A DNA stretch of 60,241 nucleotides from Candidatus Tiamatella incendiivivens (GCA_015522635.1 WALW01000023.1:1-60241), one strand, 5' to 3'; positions 8,097 through 16,816 are shown, counted from the stretch's first letter. Made by a program: numbers and translations. The notes: a model not told the origin generated them from the letters alone.

Positions 8097-9290
8097 TCAC
8101 CTGAACGATAAATCAACCAGCTTATTCACTGAAGCCAAATATGACTCTAAACCATGTATCCTTTTCATATAGAACATTGTTTTGAAAGAATTTGTAGCTA
8201 CAGATGCGTTGGTTTCCTTCCATCCAGGACTTACCACTATACAAGTATCTCTCATAACACGAATGTTCTTCTTCTTCAAAATGCCGATAATGCCCTCCGA
8301 TAACGCTTCATTGTAAACGGATCTACTAGCTGCTACCCAAAAACTATTCACTGCTCGTCCCGGGTGGTTAAGAGCTATTCTCGCGATATCCCTAAGTTCC
8401 TCAACGCTCACATGAGGACATCCCAAAAAGACAATATCTGGCCTAGAAGCCGGCTCATATTTCTCAAGTTCAGTTATAATATCGGCTTTCTCTACAGTTA
8501 TCTCCTCTTCTATTCTAGTTTCATCCATGTTTACCTTAGTTATTCCTGGGATTATGCACATCTCGATATTCCCGACTGCCCCAGCAGCAGCACACATCGA
8601 TTTTACCTCAGGTTCCCTTATACCTATTATACCCTTGATAAGTGGCTGTTTAATCCTTGTTTGCATTGCTATTATCTCCCCTAATATGCTTGATACCGCT
8701 TGGTCATTCTCATAGTACTCTACGTTGAATCTTGTTCTTGGGAGTCTGTTCTCTGGTATGTGGACACCAGAGTAATAGGTCTCTCCCGCTATCGCAGCCA
8801 TGAGAGCCAGAGGTCCACCTTCCCTGTTAGTCCATGCACTAATGTAGGTATTAGCATAGCCTACAGCACTAGACTCTCCCCATGCTAGATGCCATCCAGA
8901 CTGGACTCGGTCTACGTAGTAAGGTGTACAAGTCATAACAGGCTTTCCACCCATTGAAGCTATATTATCAATTATTTCTTTTTGCTTCCTGATGAACTCT
9001 GGTGTGACTCCGGGTATACCCGTTGGGTCATCAAGGTCGAGTCCTATAGGGTTAATTGTGGTAGGTACCTTGAATTTACCTCCTTTCTCCATTATTTCAC
9101 GGATAAAATTTAGGCCTGGATCACCTATGTTGTTATATGATATACCTGATATGTGTGCGTGATTTATTGGTATAAGTTTCTCAGCTCCCAATGCTTCCCC
9201 TACTTTGACTATAACTTCATATGCTATTCTAATTGCTTCACCATACTCCCCGGCGAGCGCGGCTTCCTCCAGCCTCGTGAGATACAACAA
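8097..9290 (-). CDS. Aconitase-X catalytic subunit (phosphomevalonate dehydratase large subunit)
   Basis: Aconitase-X catalytic domain (DUF521), 397 residues. With the small subunit just downstream it should dehydrate mevalonate 5-phosphate to trans-anhydromevalonate 5-phosphate using an Fe-S cluster. Candidate cluster cysteines include those in MTCTPYYVDRV (about residue 120), FLGCPHVSVEEL and RDTCIVVSPGW; which of them ligate iron is my inference. Start is a TTG (two TTGs in a row) preceded by GAGGGGGG. It lies 24 bases after the UbiD-family gene, and this gene order is what supports the isoprenoid role over a role in hydroxyproline metabolism. Confidence 0.92.
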   Translation of the reverse strand: MLYLTRLEEAALAGEYGEAIRIAYEVIVKVGEALGAEKLIPINHAHISGISYNNIGDPGLNFIREIMEKGGKFKVPTTINPIGLDLDDPTGIPGVTPEFIRKQKEIIDNIASMGGKPVMTCTPYYVDRVQSGWHLAWGESSAVGYANTYISAWTNREGGPLALMAAIAGETYYSGVHIPENRLPRTRFNVEYYENDQAVSSILGEIIAMQTRIKQPLIKGIIGIREPEVKSMCAAAGAVGNIEMCIIPGITKVNMDETRIEEEITVEKADIITELEKYEPASRPDIVFLGCPHVSVEELRDIARIALNHPGRAVNSFWVAASRSVYNEALSEGIIGILKKKNIRVMRDTCIVVSPGWKETNASVATNSFKTMFYMKRIHGLESYLASVNKLVDLSFR

Positions 9291-9314
9291 TTCCCCCCTC
9301 TTTCACTGCAGATG

Positions 9315-10604
9315 TTAGTTGCTGCATCCTGGTATGGATGCTTTCTCAAAAGTCTCCCCTCCTTGAAGTGGCTTGGTCGCATCTATGCCTATTTTCGCGG
9401 TTAAACCATCTTCCGCTGATGGATCTAGAGTTGAACCCCTAGCATTTCGAAGCATAATGAGATCCTTATCCGCCTGGAACCTCGTCGCGATCGCCCATTC
9501 AACTTGGTACGGGTCATCAGTGTCTATATCTGCGTCGACTACCACAACATGTTTTAGACTGGGATGACCAGCGAATGCTGCTAGAATAGCATTCTTCCCA
9601 TCTCCATCGTTATTCTTTGTTATGCTGACTACTGCATGAAGCCATCCCCCACTGGCAGGCGTTAACGATACCTTATGAACTTTTGGAACGACCCGCGACA
9701 CGCTCTGATATATCGAGGCTTCTCTAGGGAACCCCATTAGAAAGGCGTGTTCCGTTCCACCAGGAAGAATCACTTGAACATATGATGACGGTTTATAGAA
9801 TATTTTCTCAATTACTATTTTGGGTTGAAGACGAGATCTATCGTAAGTTCCCATTGCATCAACAAATGGACCTTCACGGGTCCTCTCTGGAGTAATCCAT
9901 CCTTCCACTACAATTGAAGCCTCTGGAATAGGATGTCCGTGTATTGGTGAACCATAGAGTCCTCCACCAAGTATCCTTGCAGAGTGAGACAGTTCAAATA
10001 CTCCCATCGGAGGACTGGTAGCTGCTGCAACAATGTGCAGGGGATGTACTCCCATAACGATAGTTATGGGTAGATTCACACCTTTCTCCGATGCTTCTCT
10101 AGCCATGAAATACAAGTGCCTTGGGACTAATCTAATCGCTATTTCACCAGTATCTGAAAGCATTATCCTGTGAATACTGGCATTACAAAGTTCATCTTTG
10201 CATGATACAACTATAGGACTAGTTAAATAATAACCACCATCTCTTTTATAGAATTTTATCCAAGGCAAAATACAAGGGTCTCCAGTGATTTCATAGCTTC
10301 CAGGGAGATCTCCATTAACATGTTTTTCAATTTTATTGTTAAACGATGTTATTACCTGGTATGCATCAACAGGGTCTCCTGGTTTACCTAAAAGAGCATA
10401 GAGAACGCTTTTCTTAGCTATTAATCCAGCCACTATGGTGTAGGGAGAATCTTTTAGCTTGAAAAAAACAGGAACCTGCTCAGCCTCAGATTTCTTTATC
10501 AGGCATGCAGCCTCATATTTCCTGTTAACAATAGGGAGTTCCTGGCTGTAAATAGGAATCAAACCTTTATCTTCCAAGTAACTCTCAAGTGTCGCCTTGT
10601 TCAA
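9315..10604 (-). CDS. UbiD-family decarboxylase (anhydromevalonate phosphate decarboxylase)
   Basis: UbiD-type prenylated-FMN decarboxylase, 429 residues. Next to both aconitase-X subunits it is very probably the anhydromevalonate 5-phosphate decarboxylase that yields isopentenyl phosphate. Family blocks visible are MGVHPLHIVAAATSPPMG, ARILGGGLYGSPI, EASIVVEGWI and EGPFVDAMGTY, and the C-terminal VVVDADIDTDDPYQVEWA. The protein would need prenylated FMN from a UbiX homologue, which is not in this window. Start is TTG at 10604, with a TATA box about 40 bases upstream. First gene of the minus-strand operon. Confidence 0.9.
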   Translation of the reverse strand: MNKATLESYLEDKGLIPIYSQELPIVNRKYEAACLIKKSEAEQVPVFFKLKDSPYTIVAGLIAKKSVLYALLGKPGDPVDAYQVITSFNNKIEKHVNGDLPGSYEITGDPCILPWIKFYKRDGGYYLTSPIVVSCKDELCNASIHRIMLSDTGEIAIRLVPRHLYFMAREASEKGVNLPITIVMGVHPLHIVAAATSPPMGVFELSHSARILGGGLYGSPIHGHPIPEASIVVEGWITPERTREGPFVDAMGTYDRSRLQPKIVIEKIFYKPSSYVQVILPGGTEHAFLMGFPREASIYQSVSRVVPKVHKVSLTPASGGWLHAVVSITKNNDGDGKNAILAAFAGHPSLKHVVVVDADIDTDDPYQVEWAIATRFQADKDLIMLRNARGSTLDPSAEDGLTAKIGIDATKPLQGGETFEKASIPGCSN

Positions 10605-10643
10605 GAATTCTCAGCCCTCATAACGTTAAGTTGGATGGGTATT

Positions 10644-10651
10644 CTTATAAA
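10644..10651 (-). promoter_or_regulatory. TATA box of the UbiD-AcnX-tmk operon
   Basis: Read on the minus strand the element is TTTATAAG within CTTATTTATAAGAAT. It predicts a transcript start near 10623, leaving a leader of about 20 bases before the TTG at 10604. Confidence 0.5.
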
Positions 10652-10702
10652 TAAGGGTTAGTTTTAAGGGTGGTGAACTCGAGAAAATAGGATAAAAGAG
10701 GG

Positions 10703-10939
10703 TTAAGCTTTCCCTAAAGCATTGAGAACTATTTCCACGATCTTCTCTAATTCAAGTGTTTCCTTTGCACCGTCTAGCATAACTAAGCGAACTTCACCGG
10801 TTTGCTTGTCTTTCACCCTCAACTCGTCAACTGCTATAAGCTCATCCCCCTTCTTCTCATGCCTTCTATAGATATCAAGTAACTGTATTCCCTTCTTAGA
10901 AAGTAAATCTCTCAACTTCAACGATATCGTCGAGGCCAT
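10703..10939 (-). CDS. Small conserved-looking protein of unknown function
   Basis: A 78-residue charged protein that I do not recognise. It begins with ATG preceded by GGTGGTGGAG, an excellent ribosome site, and uses codons like its neighbours, so it is probably real. It reads as an alpha-beta protein: an N-terminal helix (ISLKLRDLLSKKGIQLL), a strand-rich middle ending in EVRLVMLDG, and a C-terminal helix (LELEKIVEIVLNALGK). No signal peptide, membrane segment or cysteines. It diverges from the winged-helix gene at 11019. Confidence 0.65.
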   Translation of the reverse strand: MASTISLKLRDLLSKKGIQLLDIYRRHEKKGDELIAVDELRVKDKQTGEVRLVMLDGAKETLELEKIVEIVLNALGKA

Positions 10940-11018
10940 ACTCCACCACCTTGTAATCTCAATAGTTCCACGTACCTCTCCCGGGTTAAAAATTTAGCCA
11001 GTAAAAACGGTGGTTGCA

Positions 11019-11255
11019 ATGAGTGAAAGCCGGGTATTAGTCAAACTTGACGTGTTTAGACTAGCATTCTACCTAGCAAGGAAGAAGAAAGCTAAGTATA
11101 TAAGAATTAGGGATCTCGCTGAAATGCTGGGTGTCTCAACACGTAGTGCAGGTAAACTCCTTGCAAGAATGGAAAACTACGGGTTGGCTAGGAGGTACAG
11201 TAACACTGTTTACGAAGTAGTTTCATCTCGAGAGAAAATAAGGGAAGTCATTTAG
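11019..11255 (+). CDS. Small winged-helix DNA-binding protein
   Basis: A 78-residue protein with a helix-turn-helix pattern: IRIRDLAEMLGVSTRSAGKL (about residues 29-48) followed by the wing-like segment NYGLARRYSNTVYEV. It may be a small transcription or chromatin factor; nothing shows what it controls. ATG 11019 was preferred over GTG 11010 because CGGTGG at 11008-11013 sits at proper spacing. It diverges from the 78-residue unknown gene, whose start lies 79 bases away, and its stop overlaps that of the converging aminotransferase gene by four bases. Confidence 0.75.
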   Translation: MSESRVLVKLDVFRLAFYLARKKKAKYIRIRDLAEMLGVSTRSAGKLLARMENYGLARRYSNTVYEVVSSREKIREVI

Positions 11256-12595
11256 ATGTTCTTCTGCACTTCTCGTAGGAGCTTCTCTAATATTTCCAAG
11301 CCTTTATCCACTTCTTCCCTGGTTATAATTAGGGGAGGAGCAACCCTTAAGGTTGAAACGCCAGCGCTAATTATTAGAAGACCACGTTTAAACGCATTAT
11401 TGATTATCCATGACATTTCCTTCCTTGCAGGTTCCTTTGTTTCACGGTTTTTAACGAGTTCTACGCCTATCATTAATCCTTTACCCCTTACATCGCCTAT
11501 CAATTCCATGGAATCCTTCAACTCTTCAAACCTCTCTACGATATACTCTCCCTGAACAGCAGCATTCTCCAGCAGGTTCTCCTCTCTGATAACTTCTATG
11601 ACGGCTTCAGCTGCAGCTAAAGACACGGGATTTCCCCCGAAAGTACTAGCATGGCTTCCAGGAGGAAGATTCATTACTTCTGCTTTTCCACCTATAACAC
11701 CCAACGGAAGGCCCGAGGCTATACCTTTAGCGCTAGTAATAACATCTGGTTCCACATCCCAGTGATCAACAGCATACCACTTGCCGGTTCTCCCGACTCC
11801 AGACTGGACTTCATCGACTATCAGTAAAATACCATGCTCATCAGCAAGTTTCCTCAAGTTAGGCAGAAAGTTATCCGGTGGTACAATATATCCACCTTCC
11901 CCCTGTATAGGTTCAATAATAAAAGCAGCTACCTCAGAGGGGTCAACTATCTTAGATAAAATCCAGTCTTCAATGTATCCTATAACAGCATCACTGCATT
12001 CTTCTGGAGTTTCAACCTTGAATGGGCATCTGTAACTATAGGGGTAAGGTACATGTATTATTCCCGGGACGAGGGGCGAAAACCACTTCCTTTGCACAGG
12101 TTTACTTGCAGTTATACTTACTGCACCCAATGTTCTGCCGTGAAATGCTCCGAGGAAACCAATGATGTACTGTCTCGTACCCTTGAAATACCCTCTAGCA
12201 ACCTTAACCGCACCCTCTATCGTTTCGGCACCGCTGTTAGCATAGAATAGCCGGGAGTCCGATTTGAACGGCATTATGCTCTTAATCTTCTCTCCGACCC
12301 TAATTGCCTCCTCATAGTAGAAATCCGTTAGACTGTAATGGAGAAGTTTCTCTGATTGCCTTTTGATAGCTTCTACGATTTTGGGGTGAAGATGACCAAC
12401 ATTCATGACTGCTATACCGGAGTTGAAGTCCAAATAACGGTTGCCGTCAACATCAGTTACCATAGTACCTTTGGCGGTAGCTACGACGAGAGGATACCAT
12501 CTGACAAAGCTTTGCATAAGAATATTCCTGTCCTTCTCAAGGATCTCTCTGGCTTTAGGTCCTGGTGGTTCCACAATAATATAAGGAACTTCCAT
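11252..12595 (-). CDS. Class III PLP-dependent aminotransferase (4-aminobutyrate/ornithine type)
   Basis: Class III aminotransferase of 447 residues. Visible are the N-terminal VTDVDGNRYLDFNSGIAV strand, the cofactor-binding NSGAETIEGAVKVAR and GFLGAFHGRT, the Asp of LLIVDEVQSGVGRTG, and the Schiff-base lysine in TSAKGIASGLPLGV. Homologues are annotated as GABA or acetylornithine aminotransferase, but in Thermococcales closely related proteins were shown to be amino-acid racemases, so substrate and even reaction type are open. ATG start with GGAGGTG about ten bases upstream. Stop overlaps that of the winged-helix gene. Confidence 0.88.
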   Translation of the reverse strand: MEVPYIIVEPPGPKAREILEKDRNILMQSFVRWYPLVVATAKGTMVTDVDGNRYLDFNSGIAVMNVGHLHPKIVEAIKRQSEKLLHYSLTDFYYEEAIRVGEKIKSIMPFKSDSRLFYANSGAETIEGAVKVARGYFKGTRQYIIGFLGAFHGRTLGAVSITASKPVQRKWFSPLVPGIIHVPYPYSYRCPFKVETPEECSDAVIGYIEDWILSKIVDPSEVAAFIIEPIQGEGGYIVPPDNFLPNLRKLADEHGILLIVDEVQSGVGRTGKWYAVDHWDVEPDVITSAKGIASGLPLGVIGGKAEVMNLPPGSHASTFGGNPVSLAAAEAVIEVIREENLLENAAVQGEYIVERFEELKDSMELIGDVRGKGLMIGVELVKNRETKEPARKEMSWIINNAFKRGLLIISAGVSTLRVAPPLIITREEVDKGLEILEKLLREVQKNI

Positions 12596-12642
12596 TTTTA
12601 ATATACACCTCCAAAACGCAATTAATTAACATGGATAATTCC

Positions 12643-12652
12643 GTATAATATA
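12643..12652 (+). promoter_or_regulatory. TATA box for the 56-residue gene
   Basis: GTATAATATA, with its centre about 22 bases before the GTG at 12669. This predicts a leaderless or nearly leaderless message. Confidence 0.4.
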
Positions 12653-12668
12653 GGTTGGTGGGACTTAA

Positions 12669-12839
12669 GTGGAGCTGGAAATCGAAGAAATTATCATCCT
12701 AGGAAATAATATAGTCGGTTCGGAGAAGAGATACAAGATCCGTCTAAAAGGAACAAACATCACATTAAACGTAAGAGCTGAAAACGACGAGGACGCCATA
12801 GAAAAGGCTATGAAAATAATTAATGGTCTCGAGGGATGA
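12669..12839 (+). CDS. Small acidic protein of unknown function (56 residues)
   Basis: A 56-codon frame starting with GTG and ending with TGA, filling the gap between the aminotransferase and moaD-moaE genes. The translation looks like a folded alpha-beta peptide: strand (ELEIEEIIILG), strand-rich middle (KRYKIRLKGTNITLNVRA) and a C-terminal acidic helix (ENDEDAIEKAMKIINGLEG). Codon use resembles neighbouring genes, a TATA box sits at the right distance, and the stop lies three bases before the end of the converging MoaE frame, as is typical of this compact genome. No known family recognised. Confidence 0.6.
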   Translation: MELEIEEIIILGNNIVGSEKRYKIRLKGTNITLNVRAENDEDAIEKAMKIINGLEG

Positions 12840-12842
12840 GAG

Positions 12843-13535
12843 TTACTTAACTTTCACATCAGACTCGCCGGTAATCCAATAAACGCCGTCATCCCTCACT
12901 TCTCTCTTCCATATAGGAGCTTCATGCTTAACCAACTCAACAAGCTCCTTCAAAGCAGCAAATCCAGGGATGCGGTTACTAGTTCTCACAATGGCAATAA
13001 AAGTGATATCTCCAGGCTTCCGGGTTCCCATATAGTGAATTAATGCAACACTATCTAAACTGTATTTCTCCATGACACTCGAAGCAATATCTCTAAGCCT
13101 ATCCTCCAAGCTTTCATGCGCCTCGTATTGAAGCTCAGAAACAACTCCACCATTATTCAGCTTCCTGACTGTACCAACGAAAAACAATGTAGCACCGCTC
13201 TCATTGCTAGAGTCCAACATCTCGAATAACTCGTCAAGCGAGAAAATGTCATTCTCGTCTGCAATACGTACATAAATACGGGTTCCACCAGAGGAGGGGG
13301 GTAAAATATCAATTCTCCCTTCCCTAACCACATCGTTCATCCTTAACCGCCTCCCTTTCTCGTCTAGAACAATGATCCCCTTAAGTTTGGATAAGACTAT
13401 AGATAACCCTTCATTTAACCCAGTTATAACATTTAGAAGCTTCCTCACGTTGCATTCATCATTGCAGTCAATAACTAGTTCCCTTGAACCAGCAAGTTCA
13501 GCTAAGACTGCATAAAGCCTAACTTGAACCCTCAA
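12843..13535 (-). CDS. MoaD-MoaE fusion, molybdopterin synthase
   Basis: Both halves of molybdopterin synthase in one 230-residue chain. Residues 1-84 are a MoaD/ThiS ubiquitin-fold sulfur carrier ending in DILPPSSGG (Gly83-Gly84). From about residue 85 the chain continues as MoaE, with GATLFFVGTVR and the active-site lysine region HEAPIWKREV. The enzyme converts precursor Z (cPMP) to molybdopterin or its tungsten counterpart. Oddly, the Gly-Gly that must carry the thiocarboxylate is internal, so cleavage after Gly84 or a free MoaD from elsewhere is needed. A small zinc-binding protein gene lies 13 bases upstream on the same strand. The start used is the one at 13535. Confidence 0.9.
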   Translation of the reverse strand: MRVQVRLYAVLAELAGSRELVIDCNDECNVRKLLNVITGLNEGLSIVLSKLKGIIVLDEKGRRLRMNDVVREGRIDILPPSSGGTRIYVRIADENDIFSLDELFEMLDSSNESGATLFFVGTVRKLNNGGVVSELQYEAHESLEDRLRDIASSVMEKYSLDSVALIHYMGTRKPGDITFIAIVRTSNRIPGFAALKELVELVKHEAPIWKREVRDDGVYWITGESDVKVK

Positions 13536-13548
13536 AACTTATGCACCG

Positions 13549-13785
13549 CTAGATATCCTTCTCCTTAACCTTAGAAGCCTTAAGCTTATCGAGTTCATCC
13601 AAGACTTCGTTAATAGCACTTCTAGCACAGTCCTCATCAAGCCTCTCCAGTAAAAGTCTAAGGAACTTTGATGCACACCTATTGCTATGGAAATACAAGG
13701 TAAAACCCGATTTGTTCAGGACTATTCCCTGTCCTATCGGGAACTTTCTACCACAAACATTACATTCATAATAATCTTCAGGCAA
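13549..13785 (-). CDS. Small zinc-binding protein (L24e/TRASH-like)
   Basis: A 78-residue protein whose first half carries a treble-clef pattern, Cys8-x2-Cys11 then His33-x3-Cys37 in YFHSNRCASKF, like the fold of ribosomal protein L24e and TRASH metal-binding domains. The C-terminal half is a charged helix (LDEDCARSAINEVLDELDKL). It is too unlike true L24e to call it a ribosomal protein. Start is TTG 13785 with GGGTGATC upstream. It precedes moaD-moaE by 13 bases, so they may be co-transcribed. Function unknown. Confidence 0.75.
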   Translation of the reverse strand: MPEDYYECNVCGRKFPIGQGIVLNKSGFTLYFHSNRCASKFLRLLLERLDEDCARSAINEVLDELDKLKASKVKEKDI

Positions 13786-13909
13786 CTCCGATCACCCATT
13801 TGTCCCCTAAATCTAAGAACCATCAACGAATAGAAATATATAAGCTAGATATCCACAATTCTCGGGAGGTAATAGGTGTAGCCTTAATAGATAGTATTTA
13901 ACGGCACGA

Positions 13910-16723
13910 ATGGGATGGAAGACGATGATGTCTAAGGAAATAGTGGAGTTAATAAGGAAGAAAGGATGGCAAGGACTAAACCAAATCCAGCTCAAAGCTT
14001 ATAACGAGATACTGGAAGGTAAAAACACGCTTATAATAGCCCCCACTGGAAGTGGGAAAACGGAAGCAGCGATCCTTCCGCTACTAGACATGATGTTAAA
14101 AGAAAACTCTAAACCTGTAACAATCCTATATATAACGCCTCTAAAGGCCTTAATCAACGACCTCTACGAGAGAATAAAATGGTGGGCAGTACAACTCGGT
14201 TTCACTGTTTCGAGAAAACACGGGGACGTCTCAAAAGGAGAGAGGGCCAGGAGAACCAGGAAGATACCTCATATCATAATAACCACACCTGAAAGCCTGA
14301 AAATAGATCTAGACTGGGCGAGTAGTTTTAGGGTTAACTACAGGAACCTGAAATTCATCATAGTTGACGAGGTACACGAACTAATAGGAACTAAAAGAGG
14401 TATACAGCTGGCAATACTCCTTGAGAGATTAATGCATCTTACTGGGAGAGACATTCAAAGAATAGCTTTATCAGCAACCATCGGAGACCCAGAAAAAGTG
14501 GCACAATTTGTTTTCGGATCATCAAAAAGACCGGCAGCTATAGTGAAACCCCAGGTAACTAAGCCTATCAGGATAAAGGTAACGTATGCTTCTGGAGACG
14601 ATATTTTCGAGGAAAGCGCTAAGCTGGTCTCAAAGGAAATAGAAGGCAAAACAATAGTTTTCGTAAACTCACGCTTCATAGCGGAGAGATTACAAGACTA
14701 CCTGAATAAGATAGGTATGAAAGACATTTATGTACACCATAGTAGTGTTTCAGCCGAAATACGGGAAAAAGCCGAGAAGATGTTTAAGGAAGGAAGCATC
14801 AGAGCAGTAGTTGCGACAAAAACACTTGAACTAGGTATAGATATAGGTGAAGTAGAAAAAATCGTCCAGTACCGTAGTCCTCCTCAAGTTTGCAGTCTTC
14901 TTCAGAGAATAGGTAGAAGCGGCCACAAGATGGGTGTAGAAAGCAAGGGTGCAATAATCACACTAGACCCTGTTGATTATCTAGTAGCAATAGCTACCTC
15001 AAAACTAGCGTTAGAAGGCTGGATAGAAAAGCCTACCGATAATATCATACCATTAGACGTAGTATCCAGAGAATTAGTTGGAATAACTCTTGAGCATGGA
15101 AAAGCGAGCATTGACCTATACTATGACATACTTAAAGGAGTTGGATCATTCTATGAAGGCTTGAAGAAAGAGGATGTAGATAAACTGGTAAACTATCTAA
15201 TCAGAAATAAGCTTCTCGTCCATAAAAATGGAGCTCTCAAGGTAGGACCCACATTCTATAAGATATGGAGATTCAAGGACCATGACAAGCCTTGGTGGGC
15301 TAAAAGCTTCGCAGAATTCTTCACAGTTATCCCTCGGAATGAGGCTTTCACAGTATATTATAGGCGGAAACCCATAGGCAACATTGACTCCTCCTATGTA
15401 TACCGGCATCTAAGAGAAGGTGACACTATTAGGTTAGCCGGAAGCCTATGGCAAGTTAAAGAGATAAACGAGCAGCTTAGATCTATAGAGGTCATTAAAG
15501 GTGTAGGAGAAGGTGAGATACCTCTATGGAGGGGGGAGACATTCTCGAGAAGCCCAGTCATAGCAGAAACTGCTTACCAGATCCTGGTGAATCTAGCGGA
15601 GAAGGGTACCTACAATAAACCTGATACACTCGAAACTGACCCAGGGGCAGACAAGGAGCTCGGGTCAATGGCACGGGAGTACGTTGATATAGGTGTACCA
15701 ATAGCTTCACGCGATTTAATGCTGGTAGAACAAGCGAATGAGGAATACATATTCCAATATCCTACAGGGAATAGGATAAGCGAGACACTTGGAGCAATAA
15801 TATCATTCATAATATCCAAGAAACACGGTCTTGGGACGTATTATAGAAGTAGCACAATGGGGTTCTCAGTAAAAGCTCCAAGCGGCATCAACCCTCTAGA
15901 CATTCTACTAAACTTGGACCTTGAAGACATAGATCAACTAGCAGTAAAAGCTGCTCTCAGAACACCATACTATAACTTAGTTACATCGGAAATCCGTGCT
16001 AGTTTCGGAATAGTAGTCAAAGCAGACCCTGAAGAAGATCAGATACTACTGGATGATGCCCTAAAACAAGTGCTGTATAGGATATTCGATGTAGAGGGAG
16101 TGAAGAAATTCGTAGGGAAACTGAAGGCTAATGAAATAAAAATATACACTAAGAACACAGGTCCATTAACACCGGTTGCAAAGCATATACTAAGCCTCCC
16201 GCAAGTAAAGCCTTGGATGAAAAGGGTTGAACGCCTCCTGGCTGAGAACCTTCAGGGATTCGCTATGACGATCCCAGAACTCTCAGAAACGCTTGATTTA
16301 GCAGAGAAAACTATTGAGAATGCGTTAAGGGAAATGAGAAAACCCGGGCACCCGTATAGAGTGTTCTGCTTCAAAGATCCCTATGACAATGATTGTAGGT
16401 GGGCACTGATAGGGGATGCTGAAGTAATAATGGAAATGGAAGAGTTTATGGAAAGTTTCCAACCCGTAAAAGATGAGCCGTTCCAGGTTGAGATACATAC
16501 AAGCAGGGGAGGAGTTCCATACACATTCATGGTTAGTTCTATGGAAGACGGGATAGATAGAAAGTTAAATGTGATTCCGAACGATGTTTACAGCGTCAAG
16601 ATTAAATCAATGAACCTCTACGATGAAAGGGACGTTGGCTATCTACATACGCCTAAGGAACTAGTGCCTCACCTGATAAGGAATGGAATAGCATACATAC
16701 AGAGAACGAGAATGTACTACTAG
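13910..16723 (+). CDS. lhr: Lhr-family ATP-dependent helicase
   Basis: Superfamily 2 helicase of the Lhr-core type, 937 residues. P-loop APTGSGKT (44-51), TTPESLKIDL, the Lhr-characteristic DEVHELIGTKRG, SATIGD, and a second RecA domain with VATKTLELGIDIGEV and QRIGRSGHK. The long C-terminal part corresponds to the winged-helix and Lhr-specific domains. Family members unwind RNA:DNA hybrids and branched DNA and are linked to replication-coupled repair in archaea. ATG 13925 or 13928 could be the real start, since the first residues are not conserved. A TATA-like ATATATAAG near 13835 and another AT-rich element near 13893 lie upstream. Confidence 0.9.
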   Translation: MGWKTMMSKEIVELIRKKGWQGLNQIQLKAYNEILEGKNTLIIAPTGSGKTEAAILPLLDMMLKENSKPVTILYITPLKALINDLYERIKWWAVQLGFTVSRKHGDVSKGERARRTRKIPHIIITTPESLKIDLDWASSFRVNYRNLKFIIVDEVHELIGTKRGIQLAILLERLMHLTGRDIQRIALSATIGDPEKVAQFVFGSSKRPAAIVKPQVTKPIRIKVTYASGDDIFEESAKLVSKEIEGKTIVFVNSRFIAERLQDYLNKIGMKDIYVHHSSVSAEIREKAEKMFKEGSIRAVVATKTLELGIDIGEVEKIVQYRSPPQVCSLLQRIGRSGHKMGVESKGAIITLDPVDYLVAIATSKLALEGWIEKPTDNIIPLDVVSRELVGITLEHGKASIDLYYDILKGVGSFYEGLKKEDVDKLVNYLIRNKLLVHKNGALKVGPTFYKIWRFKDHDKPWWAKSFAEFFTVIPRNEAFTVYYRRKPIGNIDSSYVYRHLREGDTIRLAGSLWQVKEINEQLRSIEVIKGVGEGEIPLWRGETFSRSPVIAETAYQILVNLAEKGTYNKPDTLETDPGADKELGSMAREYVDIGVPIASRDLMLVEQANEEYIFQYPTGNRISETLGAIISFIISKKHGLGTYYRSSTMGFSVKAPSGINPLDILLNLDLEDIDQLAVKAALRTPYYNLVTSEIRASFGIVVKADPEEDQILLDDALKQVLYRIFDVEGVKKFVGKLKANEIKIYTKNTGPLTPVAKHILSLPQVKPWMKRVERLLAENLQGFAMTIPELSETLDLAEKTIENALREMRKPGHPYRVFCFKDPYDNDCRWALIGDAEVIMEMEEFMESFQPVKDEPFQVEIHTSRGGVPYTFMVSSMEDGIDRKLNVIPNDVYSVKIKSMNLYDERDVGYLHTPKELVPHLIRNGIAYIQRTRMYY

Positions 16724-16750
16724 CAATAACTTAACAGTTTAAACTTTTTG

Positions 16751-16816
16751 TGAGGCAATGATGAACGCTACGACTCCGAATCCCCCTATGTGGAGGGCAC
16801 GTGTTCCTGAGCCTCC
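16751..16816 (+). ncRNA. Archaeal C/D-box guide RNA
   Basis: C box ATGATGA at 16758-16764, D' box CCGA at 16776-16779, C' box ATGTGGA at 16788-16794 and a perfect D box CTGA at 16807-16810. The flanks form a terminal stem, GAGGC (16752-16756) with GCCTC (16811-16815). Size (about 65 bases) and box spacing fit archaeal sRNAs that direct 2'-O-methylation. The guide before D is GGGCACGTGTTC and the guide before D' is about 11 bases (16765-16775). A T-rich run at 16825-16831 could end transcription. The C' and D' boxes deviate from consensus. Targets are not established. Confidence 0.7.
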
